Below are positions 17,280 through 26,819 of a DNA stretch of 64,000 nucleotides, in pieces. The stretch lies in NCBI GenBank assembly GCA_964035015.1, contig CAXIUP010000103.1, forward strand, positions 1 to 64,000, read 5' to 3'. Below the pieces are notes generated by a model that was given only the letters and a program-made list of their open reading frames with translations, searched no databases and was not told the origin of the DNA. The position numbers were made by a program, and so were the translations under genes. The stretch comes from Corallium rubrum (Eukaryota; Cnidaria; Anthozoa; Scleralcyonacea; Coralliidae). Each line of letters opens with the position of its first letter. Positions within the stretch are counted from its first letter, which is position 1.

Positions 17280-18713
17280 TTAACTCTCTAAAAAACCATA
17301 AGGAACGGTGTAAAAATTATTTTTAGCTACACGTTTGTTAAAAGTGAAAGTAAATATTTTCTCTTCATCTGCGGTAAAAATATGGTTGATTTTATCGCGT
17401 GTTATTTTATCTGTATATTTAATTTTAATCAGTTGCGATTTATTTTGAACACAATTTTTTAATGATTCAAAATTTAACTGTTTTTTTATTTTCTCATTGG
17501 TTAAACTAAAACCTTTTATGTGTACAATTTCGTCATCTAAATTTGTTCGGTACGAGTACGATTTCGGCCCTGTCGAGCAAAATTGAGTGATCCATTCATT
17601 TTTTTTTAACTCATTTGTTAATTCGCCCAGATAATTCCCCCTCTTAATTGCTACGTCGCTAGTTATACTCGTGTAAATTACGGAGTCGGTGTCAAAATAC
17701 AAAACTCGCGCGCCTAAGCTATCGATCAACTCGTACAATTTTAAGCGCGCATAGGCCGTGACAAAACTTGCGATAACTACGTTCCCCGTTTTTAACGGCG
17801 TAGTAACAACATCGGTTTTTTGATAAGTAACGCGTAAGGTGTTTTCGTTAACAAAATCAGTTGAGGTTAAGTCTACATTCGGATCGTTCGCTAACCTTAG
17901 TAACTCGTGGTAATCGGATAAAAAATCGACTTTTGTATTATTATAGTTTTGCGCAAATTTACCCCAAAGTGAATTTAATATATTTTTTGCTGTGGCTCGT
18001 AAGCCGGGGTTATATTCTATCTTGTCTTTATCCAATAAAATGCCCTCGTTTTTATAATAATCAGCGATATATTTATCAACTTCGGAACCGATTAAATTTT
18101 TATCGTCGTCGTAACACTCGTCTGGAAAACCGCTCGCCTCCTGTTTTATTTTTAAAAAACAATTTACAAACTCTTGAAAAATTCTTTCTTGACGCGGGTA
18201 ATGGTAAATTTCATAAGTTTTAATAATGCGGTAGCCCTTTTCGATAGCTTTATTTACTTCTACGCTAGACCATGTACCCGAAATACAGCGCTCATCTTCG
18301 TTATGTGTGCACGCCGTTAATTGAACCGTGCTAGCGCACGTGTGACACAAAGGAAATATTAATCTATCGTTAAGACGTACGGGTAAAACGGGGAAATACA
18401 AGTTTTGCGGTGGGAGAATACGGCATTTTACTAATCCGAATACTTCAGATATTTTCACACCCTCACATTCTTCTTTAATGTATATCGTCGGATGACCGAC
18501 AGGGTATTTATTAGCTTTTTGAACGTAAGGGTATAAAGATGTGAAATCATCGTAATTAATTTTTTCATTCACGTTTGTGTTTTTAAACAAGCAAACAGGC
18601 GACGTTCGCCCACCGTACAGAGCATCTCTTACTTCTAACGGGAGATAAGCGGTGTAAAAAATCCTTTTTTCAATTGTTTTTTCTTGTAAGTTTACATTCT
18701 TCTCGAAAATCAC
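17280..18713 (-). pseudogene. PolB: Protein-primed DNA polymerase B, polymerase domain fragment
   Basis: 477 codons holding the catalytic half of a Polinton-type pPolB: motif A DDFTSLYP (55-62), a Cys/His cluster CHTC...CTH (about 123-137) in the TPR1 region, motif B KNILNSLWGKF (243-253), a GNVVIASFVTAYAR block (310-323) and motif C YFDTDSVIY (339-347). The true gene continues upstream in other frames: a one-base difference in an A6 run near 18680 separates this ORF from the exonuclease part. Four gene pieces and a Crypton insertion make this copy non-functional as written. Confidence 0.9.
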
Positions 18714-19788
18714 ACTCCCATTTTTCTACTACTTTATACCCGGCTTTTTCCACACAGTGTGTAAATTTTTTTGTACCAGCGTAAAGATATGTAAATTTTG
18801 TATTATTTAAACGATTCGTTTCGTAGGGAAAATAACATTTCGGACACCCGTGGAAATAGCACCCGTGAAATTGATAAACGGTGCCGGCATAAAAACCGTC
18901 AACATAACGATCCAAAATTTGCTTTTCACCATTTCGCGAACATTTGTACTCTAACATCCCGTTTGCTTCTTCTGCATTTATTTTATCTAACCACATTAGC
19001 GCCACAACACTTTGATTAGCGTGCCCTCTATACCCTGAAGCAGGTATGATTCCAACACATTTGTCTCTTAAAAAATTCATTCGAAATACTTTTAACGTCA
19101 AACTCGCTATGGTGATACATTCCACGTCGTAAAAAGGGGTGACGCCCGAAGTTTCCCGCATAAACATAGCAAATTTAATGCACCCTTTTCGTAAAATATC
19201 AACGTCCGAGCTGCAGTAATAATACATTTCTTCTTCAAATACGTATTGTTTTTCTTTTTTTTTCAAATACCATTCTTCAAATTCAACTTTTGTTTTCTTC
19301 TCCATATTTTCAAGATCGAAATAATCACGTGCGACAACACATCCTACATAGGATAAATCTGTAAATTTATACGGGTGAAACCCTTTCGTTAATTCTTCAA
19401 GACCCATTGTTTTTGGAATTTTTGATAATTTCATATGTAAAAATGAATAGCTATCGAAAAAAGTTATTTTTTTATCAGGGATTTTCAACATCATTATTTT
19501 ACAACCATTCATTATGGTGTCGGGATAAATTTTTTTTTCATTAATGAGATATTGAAAAATAAAAATTGTGTCAAATCGCCCGCCATTATGCGCTAGCCAA
19601 ACAGAATTTTCTTGTGCTAATAGAAACTCGCATAATTCCTCTACAGTATTATCTCCTTGAAAAACAAATTCGCGTTTTCCACAGCAAGGTTGAATATTAT
19701 CACTCGCGATGTAATTTTTACTTTTTTTAAACTCGATATTTTCACATTTACGACACACTTTTTGCACGACGCAATAATACGGCACCAT
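18670..19788 (-). pseudogene. PolB: Protein-primed DNA polymerase B, exonuclease domain fragment
   Basis: 372 codons. ExoII block NGGRFD (68-73), FDSYSF (111-116), ExoIII YCSSDVDIL (191-199), then a Polinton-typical linker with GYRGHANQS and a Cys-His segment GCYFHGCPKC. The ATG at 19788 is internal to the gene. Just upstream the ExoI region is only partly recognisable, in a T-rich frame-broken stretch, and its usual Asp is not evident. The end overlaps the polymerase-domain ORF by 44 bases in another frame. Confidence 0.85.
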
Positions 19789-20223
19789 TAATTTATTCTT
19801 ATCGACGCGCGTTTCAAAATAAAAAAAAAATAAAGTAGGTTGTACAAACTTCTTTGTTTTTTTTCACGGTCTTCATATAACAAAAATGCGTTTTATCCTT
19901 ATAGTCGTTACAGTGGTAACAAAACTGTTTGTTACAGTCATGCTTTTTCACATTCTTCGCAGAAAAAAAAACGAAATCGGGGAACAATCTTACCGCAAGT
20001 TTGGCAAAAAAATAAGTAACTACACGGTGTTAATTTCCCGTAGTTACCCTGTTGAGGGGGAAAAACACGGTTTGTTAAATGAGCTAAAAAACATTTATTA
20101 TTATAAAATAAAATATTACAATTAGAACACTCAATTTTGCAATCGATGATAAGACGACATTTAGATTGTTTATAGCAACGTTGACATGTTAAGTGGTTAC
20201 GACATATATGCGTTTATTTTTTT
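19789..20223 (-). pseudogene. PolB: PolB Cys/His-rich segment next to Crypton
   Basis: Frame-broken sequence between the exonuclease fragment and the Crypton. Translation in changing frames shows many C-x2-C pairs and a C-x4-H spacing, the zinc-finger-rich middle part typical of Polinton PolB. It joins logically to the 23034 fragment beyond the Crypton; the right arm shows the two regions contiguous near 31790. Confidence 0.7.
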
Positions 20224-20309
20224 GCGGTCCGGAATCCATCTGATTCGCGCACTCTGATTGGCTTAGCGAGCGGTCCGTATCACACGATACGGACCCCGAT
20301 ACGGACCGC
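20224..20309. repeat. Crypton left-end inverted repeats
   Basis: GCGGTCCGTATC (20270-20281) is the reverse complement of 20298-20309, and a further GATACGGACC lies at 20286-20295. GCGGTCCGG starts the element at 20224. Such palindromes may be recombinase-binding sites. Confidence 0.6.
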
Positions 20310-20412
20310 TGTGGATTTCAAAACAAAAACAAAAAAGTTTTTTAATATTTCGTATACTCGACGCTTTTCGCTACTTTAGACTACAATAAACTGCCAGTAA
20401 AAACAAATTAAG

Positions 20413-21831
20413 ATGGATAGTGACACTGAATATCATAACGAAAGCGAATTTTACTATCCCGAAGTAACGGTGGAAGATATTATATGCGAAAAAGAAAACG
20501 TCCAGCGAAGTGGCAACATCACACAAGACGACTTGAATGAAATTCAACATTTTATTGAAGAACAACGACCTGAAAGCACAGTTAAGAAGACTACCTACGA
20601 TATTAATGTGTGGAGCCGCTTCTGTGGTACAATAAAGGAAGAAAGAAATTTAGAAGAAATACCTGCAACTGAACTAAATGTCCTCTTGTGTCGGTTTTTC
20701 ATGACCATAACAAAGAAAGACGGCAGTGTTTACGAGCCCGTGTCTCTTACCTCTTTCCAGCGCAGTGTTCAACGATATCTCAATGATACCAACTCTTCCT
20801 TGAACATTTTTAAGGACCAAGAGTTTGCCAAGTCGAGAGAAGTCCTTGTCGCTAGAAAGCGGCAGTTAGTTGAGAAGTTCGCGAAAGGAAATCGCCCGCA
20901 AGCAGCCAGAGCATTAACCGAAGCTGAAGAAGATTTACTTTTTGAAAAAGGTCTGTTCGGAGACCACGAGCCAGAGGTACTGCAAAGAACCGTTTGGTGG
21001 GCATTGTCGCTTCATTTTGGTTTCAGAGCTCGAGACGAGTCGAGAAAACTCAAGTGGGGAGATATTGGCCTAGATATCGATCCAGAAACTGGCAATGAAG
21101 TCGTTGTGTGGAGAGCTGAGCGAGGTTCTAAAACAAGACACGGTGATGGTCACCAAAGAGCGTTTTTCCCAACTGCACAAGCTACCAATAACCATCGTTG
21201 TCCTGTAAATCTGTACAAGGCTTTCGCCAGTCACCGACCAGAAGCAGCAAAAACCCCGGAGTCATCATTCTTTCTGGCAGTGAACCATAGACGGCGACCA
21301 GGATCGGAAATATGGTATAGCAAAGGCGCTTTGGGAAAAAACTCCATCGGTAAATTTCTTGTCAACGCCGCCAAAGCTGCTGGTCTCCCAGGCAACATAA
21401 GTAATCACTCTGTCCGGAAAACCTGTATATCCCGCCTCATGGATGCCGAAATTCCTTGCAATTATGTAGCTCAATTGAGTGGGCACAAAAATCTAAAAAG
21501 TCTCGATGCTTACAAAGCGGCTTCAGTTATCCACCAGCGCAAGATGTCAAACGTCCTGAGTCGGTCAACGTCGACGATTGCAAGCAAACATGGCCTCACA
21601 GTATCGCAACAACGTCCCCAGCTGAATCAACCCAGCAGCACAACGTCAGTAAATGCTCAAGCATCAGCGACAACCACAGCAACAGGCTTGTTTTCTGGAG
21701 CAAAAATTGGCAAGTTTGAAGGATGTACTTTCAATTTCAACTTCGCTTCAACTAGTTCTGGCGACACATCGAGTGAGGAGCCGACAAAGAGAAGGCGCTT
21801 GTCTATCCTTGAAGATTCCGATACAGATTGA
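20413..21831 (+). CDS. Crypton tyrosine recombinase
   Basis: 472 residues. An N-terminal SAM-like DNA-binding domain (about 40-150) is followed by a tyrosine recombinase catalytic domain. Candidate catalytic residues are an Arg at 205 or 207 in HFGFRARDE, His332 and Arg335 in NHSVRK, His358 in LSGHKN and the nucleophile Tyr367 in DAYKAAS. The family (DUF3504-like, related to domesticated KCTD1/ZMYM recombinase-like domains) moves elements by site-specific recombination without long terminal repeats. The tail (about 385-472) is Ser/Thr/Gln-rich with a CTFNFNF motif common in this family. The ORF is intact, suggesting recent insertion. Confidence 0.9.
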   Translation: MDSDTEYHNESEFYYPEVTVEDIICEKENVQRSGNITQDDLNEIQHFIEEQRPESTVKKTTYDINVWSRFCGTIKEERNLEEIPATELNVLLCRFFMTITKKDGSVYEPVSLTSFQRSVQRYLNDTNSSLNIFKDQEFAKSREVLVARKRQLVEKFAKGNRPQAARALTEAEEDLLFEKGLFGDHEPEVLQRTVWWALSLHFGFRARDESRKLKWGDIGLDIDPETGNEVVVWRAERGSKTRHGDGHQRAFFPTAQATNNHRCPVNLYKAFASHRPEAAKTPESSFFLAVNHRRRPGSEIWYSKGALGKNSIGKFLVNAAKAAGLPGNISNHSVRKTCISRLMDAEIPCNYVAQLSGHKNLKSLDAYKAASVIHQRKMSNVLSRSTSTIASKHGLTVSQQRPQLNQPSSTTSVNAQASATTTATGLFSGAKIGKFEGCTFNFNFASTSSGDTSSEEPTKRRRLSILEDSDTD

Positions 21832-22289
21832 AGTCTTTATTTATCTTCACGAAGACTGTTGTTTTGACTTTTGTTTATAGTTATAAATAGTCTTGACTTG
21901 ATCTCTGATGAAAAAGACGTTCGATAAATTTCAATCTTGTGAATAGTTGTTAACTTGTATTAAGAAACGATCGATATTTTCCATCTTATTAGTTGTTTAC
22001 ATGAATCATACGAGACAAACGATGTTTTCAACCCGGCTTTTGCATGATCAGTGATGAATATTCATAGTCCAGGATGATTTGCTCTGTCAACTGCATATAT
22101 ACGTGTCGAATTTCCAATCTTGTTTATTACAAAAGTCAGTTGAATGATTTTGTACTTTGTCAGGTGATTTTCTATATATGGTTCGTCGTCTTTCCAAATA
22201 TGGGCAGCGGAAGTGCAGCTAGCGTTCTATTTTATACCGCGGCCTATTTTCTTCTTACGATTATTTTAATTTATAACAAAAAAATAAAT

Positions 22290-22437
22290 ATGTTATTTAC
22301 CGGCCTTGCTCGGTCCGGATAGGGAAAAACTGTGCCCTCGGTCTTGAAAATGGCTCTCGGCCTTCGGCCTCGAGCCGTGTTCAAGACCTCGGGCACAGTT
22401 TTTCCCTATCCGGACCTCGCGGCCGGTAAATAACATA
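22290..22437. repeat. 148-bp composite palindrome at Crypton right end
   Basis: The sequence from TATGTTATTTACCGGCC to GGCCGGTAAATAACATA is a nested palindrome. Inner arms are GGTCCGGATAGGGAAAAAC with its complement and a central CTCGGCC/GGCCGAG hairpin. It could fold into a long cruciform and may hold the recombination site. Confidence 0.85.
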
Positions 22438-23034
22438 TATATCTTTACGTTCGTGATTTAAGTAATAATTCATGCATTTAACGCAAAATTTGCTTGGTGG
22501 TAACTTCGAAAACTTAACCATACTTAAAACAACATCGTAATGTTTATTATTTAACCACAAACAAACAATATCGTTGGTTAACTTAATTAAATTACCTTCT
22601 TTATCGCACCGCGAATCATACACTATGTCGTTATCAAATTGATCCGAATATACTACTAAGTCAACACCCTGCTGTTTAAGAAAATTCTGATAAACACTAT
22701 CGTAATGTTTTGATCCCACACAACATCCTTCAACTATACCGCATTTGTCATAAATACTACGAACCTCGTCAATAGTGTACAGTGTATCGACAGCTGTGTG
22801 TGGGGATCTTTCCATTTGCACATACCGCGTGTCTTTTTTTAACCACGATAACCCCACTAATAAACTAACTACGAAGCAACAATTTTTAATGATTTTGTTT
22901 AACCCATCGCACACAGTGTAAAAAACACCCATCCGTTGATCGCGACCGTATTTTTCCACATTTTTACCCCCGCCACCCTCATCATCATCGCCACCCCCAG
23001 CACCTAATTGCCGATATATTTTTTTTTTACCCAA
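22438..23034 (-). pseudogene. PolB: PolB N-terminal segment 2, cut by the Crypton
   Basis: About 198 codons (opening with TTG, not a credible start) that continue PolB from the 23539 fragment after an A10 run frame break present in both arms. Contains Q-L-G-A-G (about residues 8-12) followed by an Asp/Gly-rich linker, then the layout I associate with Polinton PolB N-termini: an N-K-I-x-K-N-CC stretch, a CG..EG.C segment and a FCVKCMNYYLNHE zinc-type motif at the end. An ORF runs on to 22381 but its last 19 residues come from the Crypton. The right copy is 31191-31790. Confidence 0.75.
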
Positions 23035-23038
23035 TTGT

Positions 23039-23539
23039 TTATATTTTTTTTTTATTTTTACTATACGTGTGTGGAAAAGTTTGAATTACAACACTTGTTT
23101 CCCACCCATCAGCGATCAACGTGCGGTTGCTTTGCATCATTTTTTCAAAAATATTTAGTAAGAAGTTGACGTCAAAATCTTTAAGTCGGAGAACAGCGGT
23201 TGAAAAATAAGATTTTGGTGCGTGTGAAAAAATAAAACGCACATAATCATTCTCTGAACTTGTAGAGGCTCGAGCTACATTCAGTAAGTACGTAAACACT
23301 ACACGTAACGATTGAATAAAGGCGATAAAATTCATACCCGATTTTCGCGCAATCGATACGTGTAATGTTTTTTGAGAAAATTTAAATTTTTCATTATGGG
23401 ATGACTCGATAATATTAGTTTTAAAGTCTTCTTCTCCCCTTTTTCCATCATCTTTTCCTTTTTTTCTGCGTTTTTCTAATAACTCCCTTATTTCACTCAC
23501 ATCTTCATTTGTAAACACATAGGGGTTTTTTTCAGCCAT
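23039..23539 (-). CDS. PolB: PolB N-terminal segment 1 (possible terminal-protein-like domain)
   Basis: 166 residues. The ATG at 23539 sits in an ATGGCTGA overlap with the preceding small gene. Charged N-terminus (about 1-45), then a helical region resembling the N-terminal part of Polinton PolB proteins (a block around 70-100 and an M-QSNRTLIADGWE stretch near 137-148). It ends in a Lys-rich tail at an A10 run; beyond it another frame carries the rest of PolB. The right copy (30686-31186) has 4 or so substitutions. It could be a separate protein. Confidence 0.6.
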   Translation of the reverse strand: MAEKNPYVFTNEDVSEIRELLEKRRKKGKDDGKRGEEDFKTNIIESSHNEKFKFSQKTLHVSIARKSGMNFIAFIQSLRVVFTYLLNVARASTSSENDYVRFIFSHAPKSYFSTAVLRLKDFDVNFLLNIFEKMMQSNRTLIADGWETSVVIQTFPHTYSKNKKKI

Positions 23540-23702
23540 TTCTTCTTCTTCTTCTAAAAAAAGAAATAAATTTTCTTTTCTCTTTTTCTTCTTCTTTTAC
23601 TTCACCACCATCAACGCGATCGATTACAACGTTTTCTGAATCACGTATATTTATACAATTAAATGTAAAAAAGTGTTTATCTTTAGAACACATTTCCCCC
23701 AT
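23532..23702 (-). CDS. Small protein upstream of PolB, 56 aa
   Basis: Not recognised. Starts MGEMC, has a mixed middle and ends in a Glu/Lys-rich then Arg-rich tail. The start at 23702 matches the right copy (30523-30693), whereas the upstream hydrophobic extension is a reading of the AT-rich promoter. Its stop lies inside the PolB start (8-base overlap), implying a shared transcript. Confidence 0.5.
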   Translation of the reverse strand: MGEMCSKDKHFFTFNCINIRDSENVVIDRVDGGEVKEEEKEKRKFISFFRRRRRNG

Positions 23703-23785
23703 TTTTTTTTTAAAAAAACTAAAAAAAAAATAAAATAAAATAAAAAAGCAACGGTTTTTAGTTTTTAGTTTAAACCCAAGCTCCA

Positions 23786-24124
23786 ATGGATTACGATCAA
23801 ATTCACATCGAGGTTTATTTAAAAAATAAAGAAAACGGTCATACTCACATCGGCTACGAAATCGTCGATAATGATGCGGAAATATTATTTTCTCCTTTTA
23901 TCTTACAAGACTGTCTTAAAGAATTTCAGAATAACGAGGGAAAACAATTAATATTTATTTCAAGTTTTGAATTAATGCAACGTCTTAATTATATGCGTCA
24001 AATAATAATAAACATACCTTCAGATATATTGTATAAAATAGAATGTTTAATAAAATTTATCACACAGAGAGAAAAAATAGAAAATAACCAGGAGCTTTAC
24101 ATGGGGATAAGAACAATATTCTAA
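23786..24124 (+). CDS. Hypothetical protein divergent from PolB, 112 aa
   Basis: Not recognised. Mixed alpha/beta composition with an N-terminal strand-rich part and a helical C-terminus. It is transcribed away from the PolB train across an 83-bp AT-rich gap that contains two TTTTTAG-type repeats and no clear TATA box. The right copy (30105-30443) has one substitution. Confidence 0.55.
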   Translation: MDYDQIHIEVYLKNKENGHTHIGYEIVDNDAEILFSPFILQDCLKEFQNNEGKQLIFISSFELMQRLNYMRQIIINIPSDILYKIECLIKFITQREKIENNQELYMGIRTIF

Positions 24125-24145
24125 AAAAAAATAAATTAAAAAAAA

Positions 24146-24712
24146 ATGGTTAAACAAGGGGTAAGTAGAGGAGGTCGAACAATGAGTTTAATTTCACAAA
24201 ATGTACGAGCTGTTTTACGATGTCGAAGCTTCACGTTAAAAAGAAAACGATGTCGAAAAAGAACAGCACACACGCATAAATGTTGGATACATCTAGCAAA
24301 AGAAGATAACTTACGTGTTAAAAAATCACGGATTCCAAACGCTGGCAAAGGGTTGTACGCTTGGAAAAAACCTTTTAGACGCGCCACTAACATCGCTGCG
24401 TACACAGGTCAAAGAACCACAGTAAAACAAATGGATCGAAAATATGGTCGTAAAACAATTGCACAATATAGCTTATGTGATGGTCCCCGCCACTGCGTCG
24501 ATGCTTATAAATCGACCGATGGGGCGGCCCGATTTTGTAACGATGCAAAAGGATCGCGGTATAAAAATAACGCTTGTTTTACAGGAACAACAAAATACAA
24601 TAATCATTTTAAATTACATGCAACCGCAGCTATAAAACCCCATCAGGAAATTTTTGCCGACTACGGTGACGAGTACTGGCCGCGTGGATACTTTAAAAAA
24701 ACACGAAAATGA
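24146..24712 (+). CDS. SET-domain lysine methyltransferase
   Basis: 188 residues. A basic N-terminus with C-x9-C-x9-C-x2-H (26-49) precedes a compact SET domain. Visible SET motifs are NAGKGLYA (65-72, SAM-binding GxG type), ARFCND (128-133, position of the RFxNH motif, with Asp in place of His), NNHF (152-155) and EIFADYGDEYW (168-178, with the DYG and YW of the catalytic end). Such enzymes methylate lysines on histones or other proteins with SAM. Viral versions such as chlorovirus vSET modify host histones, so chromatin targeting is plausible. The start is overlapped by nothing; the stop is ATGA-coupled to the next basic gene. The right copy is frameshifted near its N-terminus. Confidence 0.85.
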   Translation: MVKQGVSRGGRTMSLISQNVRAVLRCRSFTLKRKRCRKRTAHTHKCWIHLAKEDNLRVKKSRIPNAGKGLYAWKKPFRRATNIAAYTGQRTTVKQMDRKYGRKTIAQYSLCDGPRHCVDAYKSTDGAARFCNDAKGSRYKNNACFTGTTKYNNHFKLHATAAIKPHQEIFADYGDEYWPRGYFKKTRK

Positions 24713-24963
24713 GTAGAAACCGGAGAAACACGGGATTTCGAGGAAAAAAAAGACAAAGCGGTGGTAAAAAAATTCAAAAAGTAATAAAAATTATGAAAGA
24801 TTTTGAATCCGCCAAAAAAAAAATTATAAGAAAAATAAAAAACGGTACGGTTAAAGTGAAAAAATTTTAAAAAAAACAATTTGGTGGATTGGTACAACCG
24901 GATGTAGACACATATCAGCAATTTGGTGGAAGAATGTCGCCTAAAAAATATTATTTACAATAA
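24709..24963 (+). pseudogene. Small basic protein with three QxGG sites, frameshifted
   Basis: Left copy of the intact 84-residue protein at 29266-29520. Here the frame stops in an A/T run near 24870. It keeps Q-S-G-G near residue 16 and, in the other frame, both Q-F-G-G sites. The start overlaps the SET gene stop (ATGA 24709-24712), so methyltransferase and putative core protein share a transcript. Confidence 0.6.
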
Positions 24964-24991
24964 TTTTTAAAAAAATATATAAATAAAAAAA

Positions 24992-25705
24992 TCAAATAAA
25001 TAAATAAATAAATAAAAAAAACAAAAAAATGCGTAGTCTTATTTTATTATATATTTTTTTTATTTTAAAAAAATTATCGGAATAAATTACATGTGTTTCA
25101 TACATTACGTAGGGTAAATTCCCTATACCGTATTTTACACCTTTTTTTGTTTTAATGTCTTCTGTAAATTCAATATGTTGAAGTAAAATTAAATCGTCGT
25201 CTCGGGATAAATCATATTTTAAATTGTCAATTTTAACTGAACTTGAAAACATAGGTAAACTAAAATACGCGTTTTTTGAATTTCGAGGAATTATTTGATT
25301 CGATGATATAAAATTCTCAACATAAGGAGTAGTTACTTTGAACAAATCTTTATTTACTTGAAGTATCGTGAAGAAAATATTCCCATTTTCTTGATCCACC
25401 ACATTTTTAGAAATTTTTATTTCGATAGAATCAATAATTTTTCTTTTTTCCCACTCATCTACATCGGGGGTATGCGTTAAAGAAAATGGATAGCCATTTT
25501 GATGACGCGCTCCTGAATTTATAGATGTGAAAGTAATGGCTCTCGTTTTCTCATTAACATAAGGATCGATAATAGCACCTTGACGCGCACTTTGTTCTCG
25601 AAAATGATATTTGCCATCGGCACGTTTCACGGGTATTTTCCCACTATCGTCTGCTGAATGAAACCAAAAACGCGGATTTTTCATAATTATTTTTTTGTCA
25701 GCCAT
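24992..25705 (-). CDS. Hypothetical protein, about 215-237 aa
   Basis: Not recognised. Strand-rich, neutral, with no membrane segment in the first 210 residues; a virion or DNA-binding role cannot be told. The last 25 or so codons are low-complexity and differ from the right copy, so the native stop is probably near 25050. The start overlaps the previous gene by 8 bases (ATGGCTGA). The right copy is frameshifted (28531-29170). Confidence 0.55.
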   Translation of the reverse strand: MADKKIIMKNPRFWFHSADDSGKIPVKRADGKYHFREQSARQGAIIDPYVNEKTRAITFTSINSGARHQNGYPFSLTHTPDVDEWEKRKIIDSIEIKISKNVVDQENGNIFFTILQVNKDLFKVTTPYVENFISSNQIIPRNSKNAYFSLPMFSSSVKIDNLKYDLSRDDDLILLQHIEFTEDIKTKKGVKYGIGNLPYVMYETHVIYSDNFFKIKKIYNKIRLRIFLFFLFIYLFI

Positions 25706-26330
25706 AAGAATACAAAATTTTATCTCTTTTTTTTGTATCGTGTGTTAACTCGGCAACCTGTGCTGCGAAAAGCCTAACTTCATATAAAGAACAATGAACA
25801 TTATGTCTCACATGTTCCCTGCAAATCTTTATATCTTTAAGAAAATATTTAGCTATTTTTTCATATTTTTCCACACCGAAATGTTCTAAATTTACACATT
25901 CCACACCCATTAGCGCGCATAAATCAGATTCAATTTTACCCCCTTTATAACCAAATAAAATCTCAGGTTTACCGCTAAATTTTTTTTTAAATTCGTCTAA
26001 AAATTCCGCCTGATTGTAATATCGCGGATTTTTTCGATAATTATATAACTTTAGACCGTGAATCTGAAATTGATGATGAATGGTACGTTTATCTTGTTTA
26101 CTCATTTTTCCGTAATCTTGAGCATCTTCGATAAAACAATGGAACATTTCATATCTCCCGCTATCCATATAAATCAGCGAAACCTCGCGAAAATAAACCA
26201 GCGAATTAATGCGATAACATTCACAATCCATAATATGCGTAACATTTTTTAATATTTCTTCTCCTTTTACACCAAATAAATCCATATGATTTACAACTTT
26301 GTTAAACTCGCTATCGTAACGCGAATACAT
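25698..26330 (-). CDS. DEDDh exonuclease-like protein
   Basis: 210 residues. A possible Exo I motif DCE (Asp35, Glu37) followed by a strand pair, a GGKIESDL segment with Asp136 in position for Exo II, and an H-x4-E (His179, Glu184) in a C...H...HC...E context at the C-terminus. I recall similar KGG-x-IE-x-DL / NLE / HC patterns in RNase H-fold proteins of animal mobile elements. If so, it is a 3'-5' exonuclease. The family call is inference. The right copy (27906-28463) shifts frame near the C-terminus and ends early. Confidence 0.45.
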   Translation of the reverse strand: MYSRYDSEFNKVVNHMDLFGVKGEEILKNVTHIMDCECYRINSLVYFREVSLIYMDSGRYEMFHCFIEDAQDYGKMSKQDKRTIHHQFQIHGLKLYNYRKNPRYYNQAEFLDEFKKKFSGKPEILFGYKGGKIESDLCALMGVECVNLEHFGVEKYEKIAKYFLKDIKICREHVRHNVHCSLYEVRLFAAQVAELTHDTKKRDKILYSYG

Positions 26331-26354
26331 CTTACAACAGAATGAGTAAAAAAA

Positions 26355-26819
26355 TTAAAAATTCGTCAATTTATCTTTAAAGTAATCATAATTATCTTCA
26401 CGTAGTTTACGCATGTGCCTGTCGCATTTTATCATTTTTAATATGTTACTGACAAGCGTTATATCATACAAGGGCATGCTCTGTTTAACATCAGTAAGAA
26501 AAATATCACGCAGTTCAACACGGTTTAATTCTTTCACGGCATCTTCGAGAAACAGTTCAACTTTTTCTTCCTGTGTGATGATACAACCGCACCGATCAAA
26601 GTAAATCTTGTTGATATTCTTGCTTATCAGCTCCAAAATACACCGTTCAAACGTCGCGATCTCATGACTCTGTGGCTCTGCTGCTGGTGATGATGATGGC
26701 GATAATGTCGATGATGAAGGAGCATATTCTTCTTCGTCTAATTTCCTTTCCTTTTTTTTATTCTCCTGCTCAATCACCGCTTTATCAAAATCTGCTGTAC
26801 ATATGAACACACGTTTCAT
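26355..26819 (-). CDS. Hypothetical protein with Ser/Pro linker, 154 aa
   Basis: Not recognised. N-terminal 15 residues hydrophobic, then a Lys/Glu-rich stretch, a Ser/Pro/Ala linker (about 34-50) of trinucleotide-repeat origin, and a helical C-terminal domain with Cys near 60, 78, 80 and 131. The start overlaps the zinc-protein stop (ATGA 26816-26819). The right copy has a longer Ala-rich linker and an A-run frameshift near the start. Confidence 0.55.
   Translation of the reverse strand: MKRVFICTADFDKAVIEQENKKKERKLDEEEYAPSSSTLSPSSSPAAEPQSHEIATFERCILELISKNINKIYFDRCGCIITQEEKVELFLEDAVKELNRVELRDIFLTDVKQSMPLYDITLVSNILKMIKCDRHMRKLREDNYDYFKDKLTNF

Larger units (their letters stand above)
20224..22437 (+). 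mobile_element. Crypton-type tyrosine recombinase element inserted in PolB
   Basis: About 2.2 kb absent from the same place in the right arm (near 31790). It contains one recombinase gene and GGTCCG-rich palindromes at both ends. A TATATGT stretch is found at both junctions and once at the empty site, so it may be a target duplication or a crossover core. Its base composition (higher GC) differs from the AT-rich Polinton. Exact ends are uncertain by several bases. Confidence 0.8.
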
